From: Spisula solida
Lineage: Eukaryota; Mollusca; Bivalvia; Venerida; Mactridae
DNA: 64,000 bases
Direction of reading: 5' to 3'
NCBI GenBank assembly: GCA_947247005.1
Contig: OX365944.1
Coordinates: 5,530,501 to 5,594,500, forward strand
Positions 34,067 through 46,000 of this stretch are shown here, piece by piece. How positions within the stretch are numbered: the first letter of the stretch is position 1; every line of letters begins with the position of its first letter. The position numbers and the translations under genes were made by a program. The notes below the pieces were generated by a model. It was not told where the DNA came from. It did not search any database and saw only the letters and a program-made list of their open reading frames with translations.

Positions 34067-37000
34067 CTAGAAGAAAACGCACAACATTGATAGGGTTGGT
34101 TACCTAGACCAGGGTAACTATGCAGAAAACTAACATCATTTACATGTAGTGCTTATGAAACATTAATATTCTTTCAAGGGCAGCCTCCTGTCTAGATATG
34201 TTTTACATTACAGGTCCAGTGGTCGAAATGTGCCCACTATCACCAAAATGTACACGTTCTGACAGGCTTAGTCGAGTGTGTCTCATAATTGGTCTTGTTG
34301 CATTAACAGTGTGGTTTGGTACCCTCTTGTTGCGACAGCCGAGGGATCTAATGTGTTCAAACTTCGCATAGCTAGGCAATGGCACAATACCGGTTTGAAT
34401 CCCTCTATAGGTGTACACTATTTGTACACGTATCTGGGCCGGTATTTATAAAGCATCTTAGTAGAAAACTAAGAATTTTCTTACAATCTTAAAATTTCCT
34501 TCAGTATATCAGCTAAATAATACAATTCTGATTATCAATTATTTACATACATTTTATGCATTATGTAGAGAGCTACTATAATCACTTAGGAAACATGAGC
34601 TTTATATTCTTCAAATTGCAGGAAATATGCGTATTGTATTTTTTTACTTAAGTCAAAATATTTAAGTTTTCCACTAAGATGCTTTATAAATACCAGCCCT
34701 GTTTACTTACAATACATGTAGTTCGCATTGGTTTACATTTGTCAACCTAGTGATTTAAAACACGTTATGTTTTACTCTTACAATCAGGAGGTATGCCTTA
34801 TGAAGTTTATTTCAAATTATATGACTGTATAGTATGGCCAACAATCAGTTATGGAGCAGCTATTTGGGGCACACAGGAATATACTTGTATAAATGCAGTA
34901 CAACATAGAGCTATCAGATTTTATTTAGGAGTGGGTAGATATACACCCAATGCAGGCGTGAACGGTGACATGGGTTGGTTACCCCCATTCGCTAAACAAT
35001 GGAAATCAATACTATTAAAGACTATGGTTTACCTATAGTCGACGTTATCCGGGGTGACATAGATTTTAGCGGCTTCATGCCGCCCTTGAAAATATGAAAC
35101 ATTTAGTACCCGTATACCTTATAGTATTTCTCACGGCGTTTGGATATTATGCATCACTTTTTGCTTTGACCAAAGCCTCGTGCATCACTATTGGTCAAAA
35201 CGTTGGAGACACAAGGTTGGTTGTAATTTCAGCTCGGGTTATTTTAAATGATTTATTTATTTGATTATTAATTGAACGCATTTTTAAAGCATTGAAATAT
35301 ACATTGAATGTCTTTAATATAGTGTTTATGCATTTATTTGAATAAATTGAGAATATACGAACACATTTATATGTATTGTGAATTATATAGGTAGAAATTT
35401 ATTTTGTATTATTTAATCTTTCACATGATGACAAACGAGCGAAATATTTGGTGAATATTTTAATGTTGTGGTCTAAAAGCAGAAAATATCAATAGCCGTG
35501 TGTAAAATTTATCACTTTTATGTTTATTGAATTTGTCGCACGAGGCGGACAGGTAGATAGCTGTGTTAGCGAAATAAATCGATAAGAATGTAAAGTTATT
35601 CCACGGAAAGCATGCTTTTGTTGTAGTATAAAAACTGGTTATAATTAGTAATATAGTAATATGGTTTAACAATACACGGACACATTGGTAGTATTTAGCA
35701 TGTTGAGGTAGAAACACGTGGATTTGATTGATATGTGAACCAAATCACGTGAAGGGCGGTTGAATGGTTAAAGTCGTTTTATGCGTTGCGGTGTTGAAAA
35801 TAATGTTGAACAACTTCATTATGTTTATTTTAACAAATGTAAATATAAAGACTTGTTTGCTCGTTGTTGCCATTTTATTTTTCAGAGAAGTATTTTACCA
35901 GCCACATGTTAACAGCTACGGTCACGTGGGTTGGAAAGAGCTCTGTTGGTGAAGGTAGTATAACGCAGTTGGGAAAGGTTTGCACAGAGGAGTCTGGTAA
36001 TGAAACTTTTAACATCAGCTTTAACATGGATGTCATAAACTTTAATTTATTTCGGAATCAATAATTCAGTTTCAAATAAGATTAAAATTACTAGATATAA
36101 GGGACAATATTTTAACTATGGACTGTTATTAAATTAACAACGTTATGTTTATTATATTAGCAGTATATTTGTAATGTGTGTTACCTACATTCAGCTTGTC
36201 ATGGAGTTCACGTGTGTAATTAAGAACACGGTGGTAATATAAGCAGAGCTTCATACATTTTGTAATTATAAAGGTTGAAAACATGTCCTACTATATAGGG
36301 TTTATAGCGCTTTTATCAATTTATTCTAGTTCTCATATTAGTTCATAGCTGATTTTATAGAAATGGATAGTTTTAAGAAGCTGAGGGGAAACTTAAGTTC
36401 AACTCCAACTGTTAGCCCCCTTATATCTAAAAAGCCACGTTTTGGTCAGTGTGATTTAGACCTAATGGTTAATAGCAAAATAATATTGTTTCTTTCAATA
36501 AATGTAATAGAATGCTTAAATTCAGTCAAATATTAGAATGATTAAATTTAGTCAAATACTACCCATGAGATAATAAAGGCGCAAGGTAAAGTAGAAACCG
36601 GTATAATAGAGAGGTTGCGAAAAGCAACGTGTAACGTGTACGTGTACGTTAATACTATTTTTGGGTATTTCGTCATCCAGGTATATGTAGTTTCTACAAG
36701 TAACGGACGTGTGACAGACGAAAATATAATGTGTACTATGTCACACAGGTATGCGAACGCACGGGAAACCCAAGATTTTATCGCCGATCGTCTCAGTAAG
36801 TTTATATAAACACTCATTATCGATTCACGAAGAAATCGTGTTATAACTGCCATGTGAAGTTACACGCACACGTTGTGTTTCGCAAGCCAATTTTAGTTGC
36901 AACGCGTACGTATACATGTACGGGTAGCTACACGTACACGTAGTCGTACACGTTCGTATCGCAACCTCTCTAATGTTACGTTACAAACGTCTGAATAGGT

Positions 37001-40000
37001 ATAGGAAATGTTACTGTTACACTTACCATTCATTTAATTTAATTCAAATTGTAAATACACACATGTGTTGAATAAAATACAGGAAACTTAGCAAACACTT
37101 TGAGGCTTAGCATAGAAGGTGCTGTAGACGAAATATGTCCAAGGTTTCAATGATAGCTTTTATGGGTTATTAACCAATAGATGTACATTGTACAATGTGC
37201 ATAAACTAATCACATACTTAAATAAGTTATTTTAGAATAGTTAGGACTTATTATGCACATGACAACTCATCCTGCAAGTAAATTTTAGGCAGCAATTTTA
37301 ACATTAGATCTGATTTTAAAAACTCGAAAAAAAAATCTTTTTAAGGCTGATTGATTGTTCCTTTAAAGGTCGGCCGATAATCCTACGTTATACCCCCTAG
37401 AGTAGTAGGTACCAGGTAAAATGATTTACTAGTATCTTGTACATGTCTCATAACTGACTTGATATTGATAAAATAATGGAATAGAAGGCTACTATTTTGC
37501 GTTTATACTTGTTGCCATTCAATTTCAATAATAGAAATATTACGACTTTGTTTATATAATTGCACGCTTACTTCTGGAAGAAACATTAAATGTTACAGAC
37601 ATAATAAAACTATGTATAACAAAACATGTATATACAAAATGAATTATAAGTAAGAAACAAATAATAAAGAATACATTCTATGTAAACTCGGTATTATATA
37701 TGTGTGTACAACGTTCATACGTACAGATATCCGTGGGGAAATAAAGTCACGATCCATTGTTATATACGATTGTTTCATAGGCAATGGTTAACATTGATTC
37801 AAGGTTCATTATCATGGAGGGTAAAAGTGAATGAAAATATAATTTTAATCAAGAAACAAAAACATTTGTATTTTTAAGTGACATGGTCTTTAAACTACAG
37901 CATCCGGTCCCGGCCTTGAATTCCATTTCAGTTTGCTATGAGAGGGTGTCATTTAAATATGAGTTTGTCAAGTTTAAATATGAGTAAGGTAGTTTCATTA
38001 TAGAAAAGCAAATACCTCCTTTGACAACATTATGTTAGGAGTAAGGAAATATAGTTATTGCTGCCCACTGGTTGTTTTTGACTTGTTTTTTCATAACCCA
38101 GTGTAGAATACATTTTTATACAATTTTAATGGTTTTGTCATAATTATGTTGTTTGTTCATAAATGATATTAGAGATTTGTTTATTCAAAATTGGAACAGT
38201 GAACTTCAAAATTCATCAAGAGCAAAAACATATAACCTACTAGCCGACTTTCGTTTTCAACCATACTTAGATATTATTACTACTTATAAATTTAGAACAT
38301 GTCTTACACGATTAAGGGTCTCGGCCCATAAATTAGAAGTTGAATCTGGACGATGGCAAAAGCCAGCTAAAGTACCATTTCATGAACGCAAATGTAAATG
38401 TTGTAGTACATTAGAAGATGAATTTCATTTCGTTTTAGAATGTCCGTTATATCAGGATTTAAGAAACGTATACATCAAAAAATATTATTGGAAACATCCG
38501 AACGTTTTGAAATTTGCACAACTTTTGAACAGCGAAAATCATTGTACGATAAAAAACCTATCATTGTTTGTGCACAAAAGTTTTGAATTAAGATCACTAC
38601 TATACTTCTTATAGTCCCAATTCTCCCCTTACCAACTATTATCTTTTTCTGTTTTTCTGTTATACACACATGTTCATATGTATTTCTAGTTTAACTTTAA
38701 TATGTGCAAATTTATTGAACTACATGTATAACTCATTAACAAATTTGCAAATGCTTATACATATACGTATATGTATGTACACTGTTTATAATTATTTTCT
38801 TGTACCACCATTGACATGCTATGTTTATACCTGTATATATGTTTGTGGAATGATAGGCTAATAGCCTTTTTCTGAATAAAAGCTATATATATATTAACAT
38901 ACATCAGCAGTAATAAAATTAACATTTTTTATTGAGTGTGAATAATGATGTATTTTATCATAACTGATTGAAAATAACAATAATAATTTTTAAGTAACGG
39001 AGTTGCAATGTTCCGTATGCTAATTAAAATCAATTTCTATAGCATCAAAATAAGCAGCAATTTTGGTAAAAAGGGGGTTTAGTAATATGTAGAATCATTA
39101 TGATTAAAATGATCATACCACAGAGCTCGAATAAATCATAAAAGACTGAGAATATCGGAATTTAAACAACATGAATAATGTCAGTTTACAATTGTATGTT
39201 TATATACGAGTAGTGCATGTTATACAGTTATTTCTGCAAAGTTGAGTAAATAATGGGCTAATTATCAATAAATGCAGTTGGGTATGCTTTTTGAAGTCTT
39301 AGAGGAATTGGAGACGTGTTTTAAAGCAGCGTGAATGTAAAATATCGATAAAAACAATATGCACTTGGTATGTTCATGAAGCAAGACGTCTAAAAATGTT
39401 ATTGTTCATATGTTTGTCATTAATAAGCAAAGCGTAGCTAAATTTCTGGAATATTCATATGTTGGTATCAGTAGGTTTCGACGGTTGATGATATATACCC
39501 CAGTCAGCGGAGAATATTACATTATATTATGCAACGCCTTTATTAGTGGATGGTCGAGGCCGGTTTGGCCTGGTTGCGCACTCGACAAAATAGGTATAAG
39601 ATGTTGTTGTAGCAAGTAATATTGGTGATTCGGTAAAATTCAACAGAAAGGCATTTACATATATTACAAACATTAATAACCCCATTGTTATGAATTTTCG
39701 ATTTGGACCATTAACCTGTCATTTTCTTGAATATATATATTTCTTGCTGTTGGCAACGGTGCATTTCTTTGTTGTTGAATTTTAAGATAGAGGAGGTTAC
39801 GGTCATAACACCAAGTATGTTCACAAAGTAATTTGAATTAGAGGTAATGTCATGCCTAGGTTAACGATATAACACTACCTGTATTAAATGTATGACAAAA
39901 TTGTATCCAGTCCACATAGCTGAAATAAGATATAAGATACCGAGTATTTAAAGTTCAGGCCTGCCCATAAAAAACCTGTTGGTTGGCGGTTCACTTATAT

Positions 40001-43000
40001 ATTTATGTTTGCCATATGAACATTGAAATCAATTTTATATTAGTTAACTCGGGCCTGGTTTTGTTCCCTGTTTGGTTGGCGGTTTGCTCTGATATATTGT
40101 TTTGTCCTCCAGAAGAATTTGAATTGAGAATAATACTATGATAGTTGGCTTTGGGGCCGGTTTTACTTCAATCATCTCGGAAATATATTGAGTATATATA
40201 TGCTTGATCCATTTTATATTAGTAAAATTCCGAGCCTTATCGTCAATGGTCATGTGAATAATGAAGAAATTGACTATGTGGCACTAAGTTGTTAGTACAT
40301 GTATGTATTTATCAATCATATTATAATAGTAGGAATGGATAATATTGTAAAGTATTCTATATTTTACATACCCAATTAATTGGTCGAATTGTTAAAAAAG
40401 GAAAACGGTATGTTGCATTTGCTTATTTCAATATATATGCTTTTGATAGGTGCAGTTTACACAGGTTATCAAAACAAATATTATAATAATAAACAAAACA
40501 AATATAATTGGATTGAGACCCGCTACCGCAAATGTAGTTGGTTCCTACTTTTGGCGGTTGGCCGTTCTCATTGCATTCAAACTGCCAATGTGGCATACAG
40601 CGGATCTCAAAACCAATTGAAATTGAACTTGTGCTCTCATTACAGAACAGCATTGCTGTTTTATGCCAACAGTTTGTTGTAATTAAAGACCACTGTTTCC
40701 CAGGGTCCACTACTTGTGTATCAATTTGAACATTTGGGGCCAATGCTTTTATATGTATTTACTTCGGGAGCTAGCCAATTTATACCAATTTGATCTGTAG
40801 CTCACTCTTGTAATAGCCTACTCTGAAATAGAAATAATATTTATACATGTACGAGTATTAAGGGCTCTGAGGCCGACTCATTTATTTATTTCAAACCGAA
40901 TTGGTTGTCGGCTCACTCTTTTATTTTAGCCCACTCGACATTTTAAGTTAGATAAATGCGAGTATTTAGCGCTCTGGGGCCACTCTATTTATTTATTTCA
41001 AACCTACTTGGTTCGTGGCTCACTCTTTTATTTTAGCGCACTCGACATTTTAAGTTAGATATATGCGAGTATTTAGGGCTCGGGGCCTGCCCATTTCAAA
41101 CCTATTTGGTTGGCGGCTCACTTTTGTATTTAGCCCACTCGACATATTTAATAAGATATATACGAGTATTTAGGGCTCTGGGGCCACTCTATTTATTTGA
41201 AACCTACTTGGTTCGTGGCTCACTCTTTTATTTTAGCCCACTCGAAATCATAAACCGAGTTTTAGGGCCCGGGGCCTGCCCATTACAAACCTTATTGGTT
41301 GGCGGCTCACTCTTATCAAAAATATTTGCCCACTCGGAAATTTATTTTGCCCCGCCGAATTGGGGGGCAAATTAAGTATTTATATATTTGCTTGAGCTGA
41401 AATTTGAAACACTATGATTATATTGGAGGCTATTACTATTTGATGAATTAATTAATTTGGAGCTAACTCATTATGCTAATTACTCGGCAGCTCACGCGTA
41501 TTTGCATTAGCCCAATTTGTTACATGTCAAATGCATTCGGTCGCGCCCATATCATGCCAAACCCTAAATGTGGTAACTATGAAAATAAGTTTATTTAAGA
41601 ACTACTGTCTTATTGATTACTTTCTACGAACGATGATTGTTTGTGGAAATGTAAGGCTAAATATATGTCTATTGTCTGGCAAACAATCATCGTTCTCTAT
41701 GTTATTCCAGGATAACACAGTGGTTTCGTCTGAACTTACTGGTAAGAGATAGACTAAATTTTAAGGTTTTTAAATGGTCATTTTTACGTAGACATGCAAC
41801 GAAAAACTGGTGTTATAGAGTATGTACGAAAGTGAACGTATCAGTTGACACTCATTATAGTAACTCTATGCGAAAAACTATTATCAGTAATTGTATTGAG
41901 GAACAGTTTAATATGTACAAACAAGATTGGTTACAAACTATTAATAATGATCAGGTAAGAGGAAACGGAGGCAATAAACTTGGAACGTATAGACTATTTA
42001 AACATTCATATGAAACGGAAACCTATGTGAAGAACAATATTATACCAAGAACTCATAGAAGTGCGCTGTCAAAGTTCCGTTGTGGTGTTGCACCCCTCAA
42101 AATTGAGATTGGACGATATCAGGGGATACCCATCGATGAACGATTTTGTTTTAATTGTATGAATGTTGTCGAAAATGAATAGCATGTAATAATGTCATGT
42201 AATCTGTATGAAAACACCAGACGTCATTTATATCAATGTATTCAAAATGTTTACCCTGATTTTAATTATCTGAACGATCTAGAAAAGTTTTATTATATCT
42301 TATCAAATAATGAAATCGTAAAATACAGTGCCAAAGCTTGTCATGAAATACTAGTCACCAGGAGAAATGTATTGTACAGTTAAGGTTTTTACATGTATAA
42401 TGATAATTTATATCATGACATCCATTTGTATTTGTAATTGAATTATATTGTATTTTAAGAATATTCTTCATTATTGTTTTTATGTATGTATACTTGAAAT
42501 TTTATGCCGTTAATATTGTCTCTCATAACTCAAATTGAATGGTTTTGTGCATGTTTTACATTTTTATCATTTTATATGTATATTTGTAACAAACATGTAC
42601 AAGAGTGAGACGTTAATAAATTTATCTTATCTTATCTTACAATCGTTGCATTCCTTTAAACTACTCTCATTTTGCGTTACAACTCCTGGCACAATCTCAT
42701 ATTTTTTCACTTTTCAAAGGATTTTGACCGTGTGACAATCCCGAATGGATTTAATATCGGACACTGAGTCGTCAGTAATGTCTTAGTTGTGTTACACAGA
42801 TATAAATACGAATAAAATAACACGTTAGTATTGTTTGCTTTAAATAAATTGTAAGGCGAGTTTGAACCCAATATATTTTCTGTGCCTTTTTGTTCTCGCG
42901 TGTCCCGCGGTTTCTGTTGGGGTCGGTGCTACTTCCGGTAGTTTCGTATTTTGTTTAATTATTATAATATGGGTTTGTATCTGGATTTAAACGCCAATTC

Positions 43001-46000
43001 CGTTTATAATCGAGTTTTTCATTTTTAAATAATCGATAATATGCCATAATTTCTCAGTATTTAATTTTTTGACCGGGGCCAAAAGGAGCTAGGAGTTAAC
43101 TATTTATTCGTATTTGCCGGTTGTCCTCTTACTATTTCGTCCCAGCGGTTCGCATCCTACCGGGTTCGTTCATGAGTCTATGTACAGCTGTGGAGTTATG
43201 GATGTAGTGTTCTGTCCCCTGAGGTCATTTATTGTAGTTTTAAGTCCCCTACCGGTTTTTGACCGGAGGGGACTATTGGTTTGTTGATATGGCAACATAC
43301 ATATTGACAATGGCTTTACACCGGTGGGGGACTTCTGTATTGCTTGCAATTCAGTACGTCATATCTCGATTTGTTCAATTACGTCATTTTACTTAATGAA
43401 ACTGGGTCACTCGTTTTAAGGTTTTCAGATTTTTTGTTGCTGAAATCGGGCCTTTCAACGTTTTAATACTGTTACTTAACTTTTAGACTGTAGGCTGCTA
43501 AAACTATGTAGTTCAGCAGTTTTACTGTTGTTACTAGGTCATTCAGCGTGGGCGTTCTGCCTTTTGTTTGCTGAATCTTTTTTATTCAGTTTTTAACAAT
43601 GAGACTAGGGGCGTTTAATTTTCTTGGTCGGTAGTGTGTTGGGCACTTCTTCGTTTTAAGATTTCTTACAGCTAAGCGGGGCAATATAGTCCTTTTGCTG
43701 TGGAAACTGGGTCATTCAGCTTGTTAGTAGGTCATCCCACTATACGGGCCTTTCAACGTTTTAATACTGTTATTTAACTTTGAGACTAAAGGCTGCTATA
43801 ACTATGTAGTTCAGCAGTTTTACTGTTGTTACTAGGTCATTCAGCGTAGGCATTCCGCCTTTTGGTTGCTGTATCTTTTCTACTGGGTCATTCAGCTAGT
43901 TATAATTTATTATGCTTTTCGACAGCTTGGACTTGGGCGGATCTGCGCTTGTTTAGTTGGGCATTGTGCTTTGTGTGTTTTTAATGTTTTCTGTGCTCGG
44001 CTGGTTAAGTTGAGTGCTGCCTTCCCTGTCTGACTTAATATACTCTTTTTACATAGGAAAGTGGAACACTGTATCAAAGTTAGTATAGTGAAGATTTGTC
44101 TCTTTTGCCTGGTAATACGAATATAATATAATTTAGCGTGGTGCACACAAATGTTCCGCTTGTGCTTTAAACTATTGTAGTGGACTGTTGGTGTATTTTA
44201 TATTATTTTTATGATATTGTTGTTCACATGACCACGGATATACAAAGAATGTATTTCCGTGACATGACTGAGGAAAGTTATTATAACAAATTCTTCTACC
44301 TCCTAACCAGTCAGTATACTGTGGTGCAGTATCTGTATCAATCCATCTGTATTCTCCCTCTATGTCTTGATCGTTAAGTCCAATCCACCAGGGGTAGGCT
44401 ACAAGAACCAAACATAATTAATTACCAATGGTTACATGTATATCGTTTCTATTTAATATTTATTAATTATTCATTTGAAATTTTCGTTCCCATTCATTTT
44501 CCAGTTGACCAAACTAGATTATTAACTAAGCAATTGAATGCAGGGGATGGCCATAGACTGTGCATACTTAATTAAAACCAGCATGGCCAACCCCACAATC
44601 CGGACTGGGTTTCTGTTCATTGTTCCTTATTATCTTATAAAATAACAGGTGCATTTTATGTATAATATTTTGATGACCGTTGTTACTACTTTACTTACGT
44701 AACTGATGGGTCAGTACATTACTAAGGAAGTTACGTTCATGCTCGTTGTCAACGTGCGCCAAATATGCGCTATGTTGCGTGCAAAAATGCTGAAACAAAT
44801 GAAAGAAATGCGAAATTAACTACACGTATACCTAAATGAAATAGATATATACTATTTCCTAATAACCATTTCAAGGTTCAAACTTTTATACATTGTTTTT
44901 TGACGGTTAATTTCACCATGAAGTCCAATTCTCACTATTTAATTGATCTCGGAATGTTCTAATTATTCCTTTTACTTTCTATCCACGTATGAGCAAAAAC
45001 TGCGCAAAATTCTACTTGTTTCCATGTTCACAAAAAAAATGGTTTTGTCTGTCATATTACATAGAACACATCAAAGTACTGAAGTATTGATACTTGGAGG
45101 ATATCACAATTCTTAATAATATAGGGTTTACATGATTCAGATCTCACGAAACGGACACATAACGGCAATAGTAGTAATAATAATTATATCTTTATTAAGA
45201 GAAGTTAACATGTACAGGCATGCGTGTAATGACATGTGTGTATGATACTGCTGTATAAATAATGACTAAAACTACATACATGTGCTTCAGTGTATGGCAA
45301 TCTCTGGTCGAATGCAAACATATAACACGAGCCTTGAAACGGTAACCAATTGTCTGGACATAGTGTGTGACCAGTTATCTCTGTGATATAAATAAGACGA
45401 ACTAAGGCACAGCCTATTTGGGGATTTAATTAGATAGTGCATGAATGCTCAGCAATATTTGCAGATACACTGAGTAAATTATACTTATGAAGGTAAAAGT
45501 AATAATCAGAGATAATTTTCAGCTATTAGTTAAAATAGTCTGCCTTTGATTATATGTCCATTGCTGAATTTTCAAATTATTGTTCTCGTAAAAAAATGTC
45601 TTGATTATTATCATAATATAATATACCAAGGAAAATCGTTTGCATCGAATCGATGCATGATTGTAGCCTTACTTTAAGACCATTATAAGACCATTTCTAT
45701 ATTAATAATACGATGACCATCACATTTACTTTTGCTCTATATTCAAAAGGATGACAAGTCAAATAGTTCGTGCGAGCAAATGATGTACCGACTTCATTTG
45801 ACAGAGAATTGACAGGATCCTCGACCTTCTATCTGCATAATTCAACAGCTGATGTGTATAAAATTAAGCATGAAAATCTCGAAATTGTGAGAAAAAAAAT
45901 ATGCGCGATAGGCCGATAGCTTTCAAATTTGGAAAACTATATGCACGATAATTTGACATACGAAATTTATCAACAAATTGTCAAATAATTTCATGTATAA

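Larger units (their letters stand above)
35031..41720. mobile_element. 6.7-kb insert of unknown type inside the LINE
   Basis: The LINE frame stops at 35030 and resumes at 41721, and TGGTTT lies on both sides (35025-35030 and 41721-41726). Near the left end GTTATCCGGGGTGACATAG and near the right end its imperfect inverse, ctatgttattccaggataac, suggest terminal inverted repeats, though offset by about nine bases. Contents: a thioesterase-like exon (35886), a small frame (36363), a MITE (36605), another LINE end (38120-38900), a degenerate tandem array (39950-41340), a cysteine-rich frame (40423-40743) and a 16-bp hairpin (41627-41697). It may be one large element or several nested ones. Confidence 0.55.
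34786..42634 (+). mobile_element. LINE insertion (5'-truncated), itself split by a 6.7-kb insert
   Basis: TCTTACAATC flanks the insertion on both sides (34776-34785 and 42635-42644), and the matching empty site is in copy 2 at 56688-56697. The LINE pieces are 34786-35030 and 41721-42634. The first reads YDCIVWPTISYGAAIWG...YLGVGRYTPNAGVNGDMGW, a C-terminal reverse-transcriptase pattern. The second resumes WFRLNLLVRDRLNFKVFKW and ends with CX2C-type residues, a stop inside the frame at 42180, and a (TTATC)n tail. Degenerate and non-functional. Confidence 0.85.

Noticed and set aside
34203..34418. 71-codon frame on the - strand, repeated almost unchanged at 56119-56334
   Set aside because: The similarity reflects the nearly identical segmental duplication rather than coding constraint. 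The opposite strand is also open there, the peptide is not recognised, and no splice signals fit.
44172..44299. Extension of the lectin WIGL exon through RRICYNNFPQSC to a GTGAAC donor
   Set aside because: The earlier GGAG|gtagaa donor is a better site, is in the right phase, and gives the usual spacing from the WIGL region to the DCV motif.
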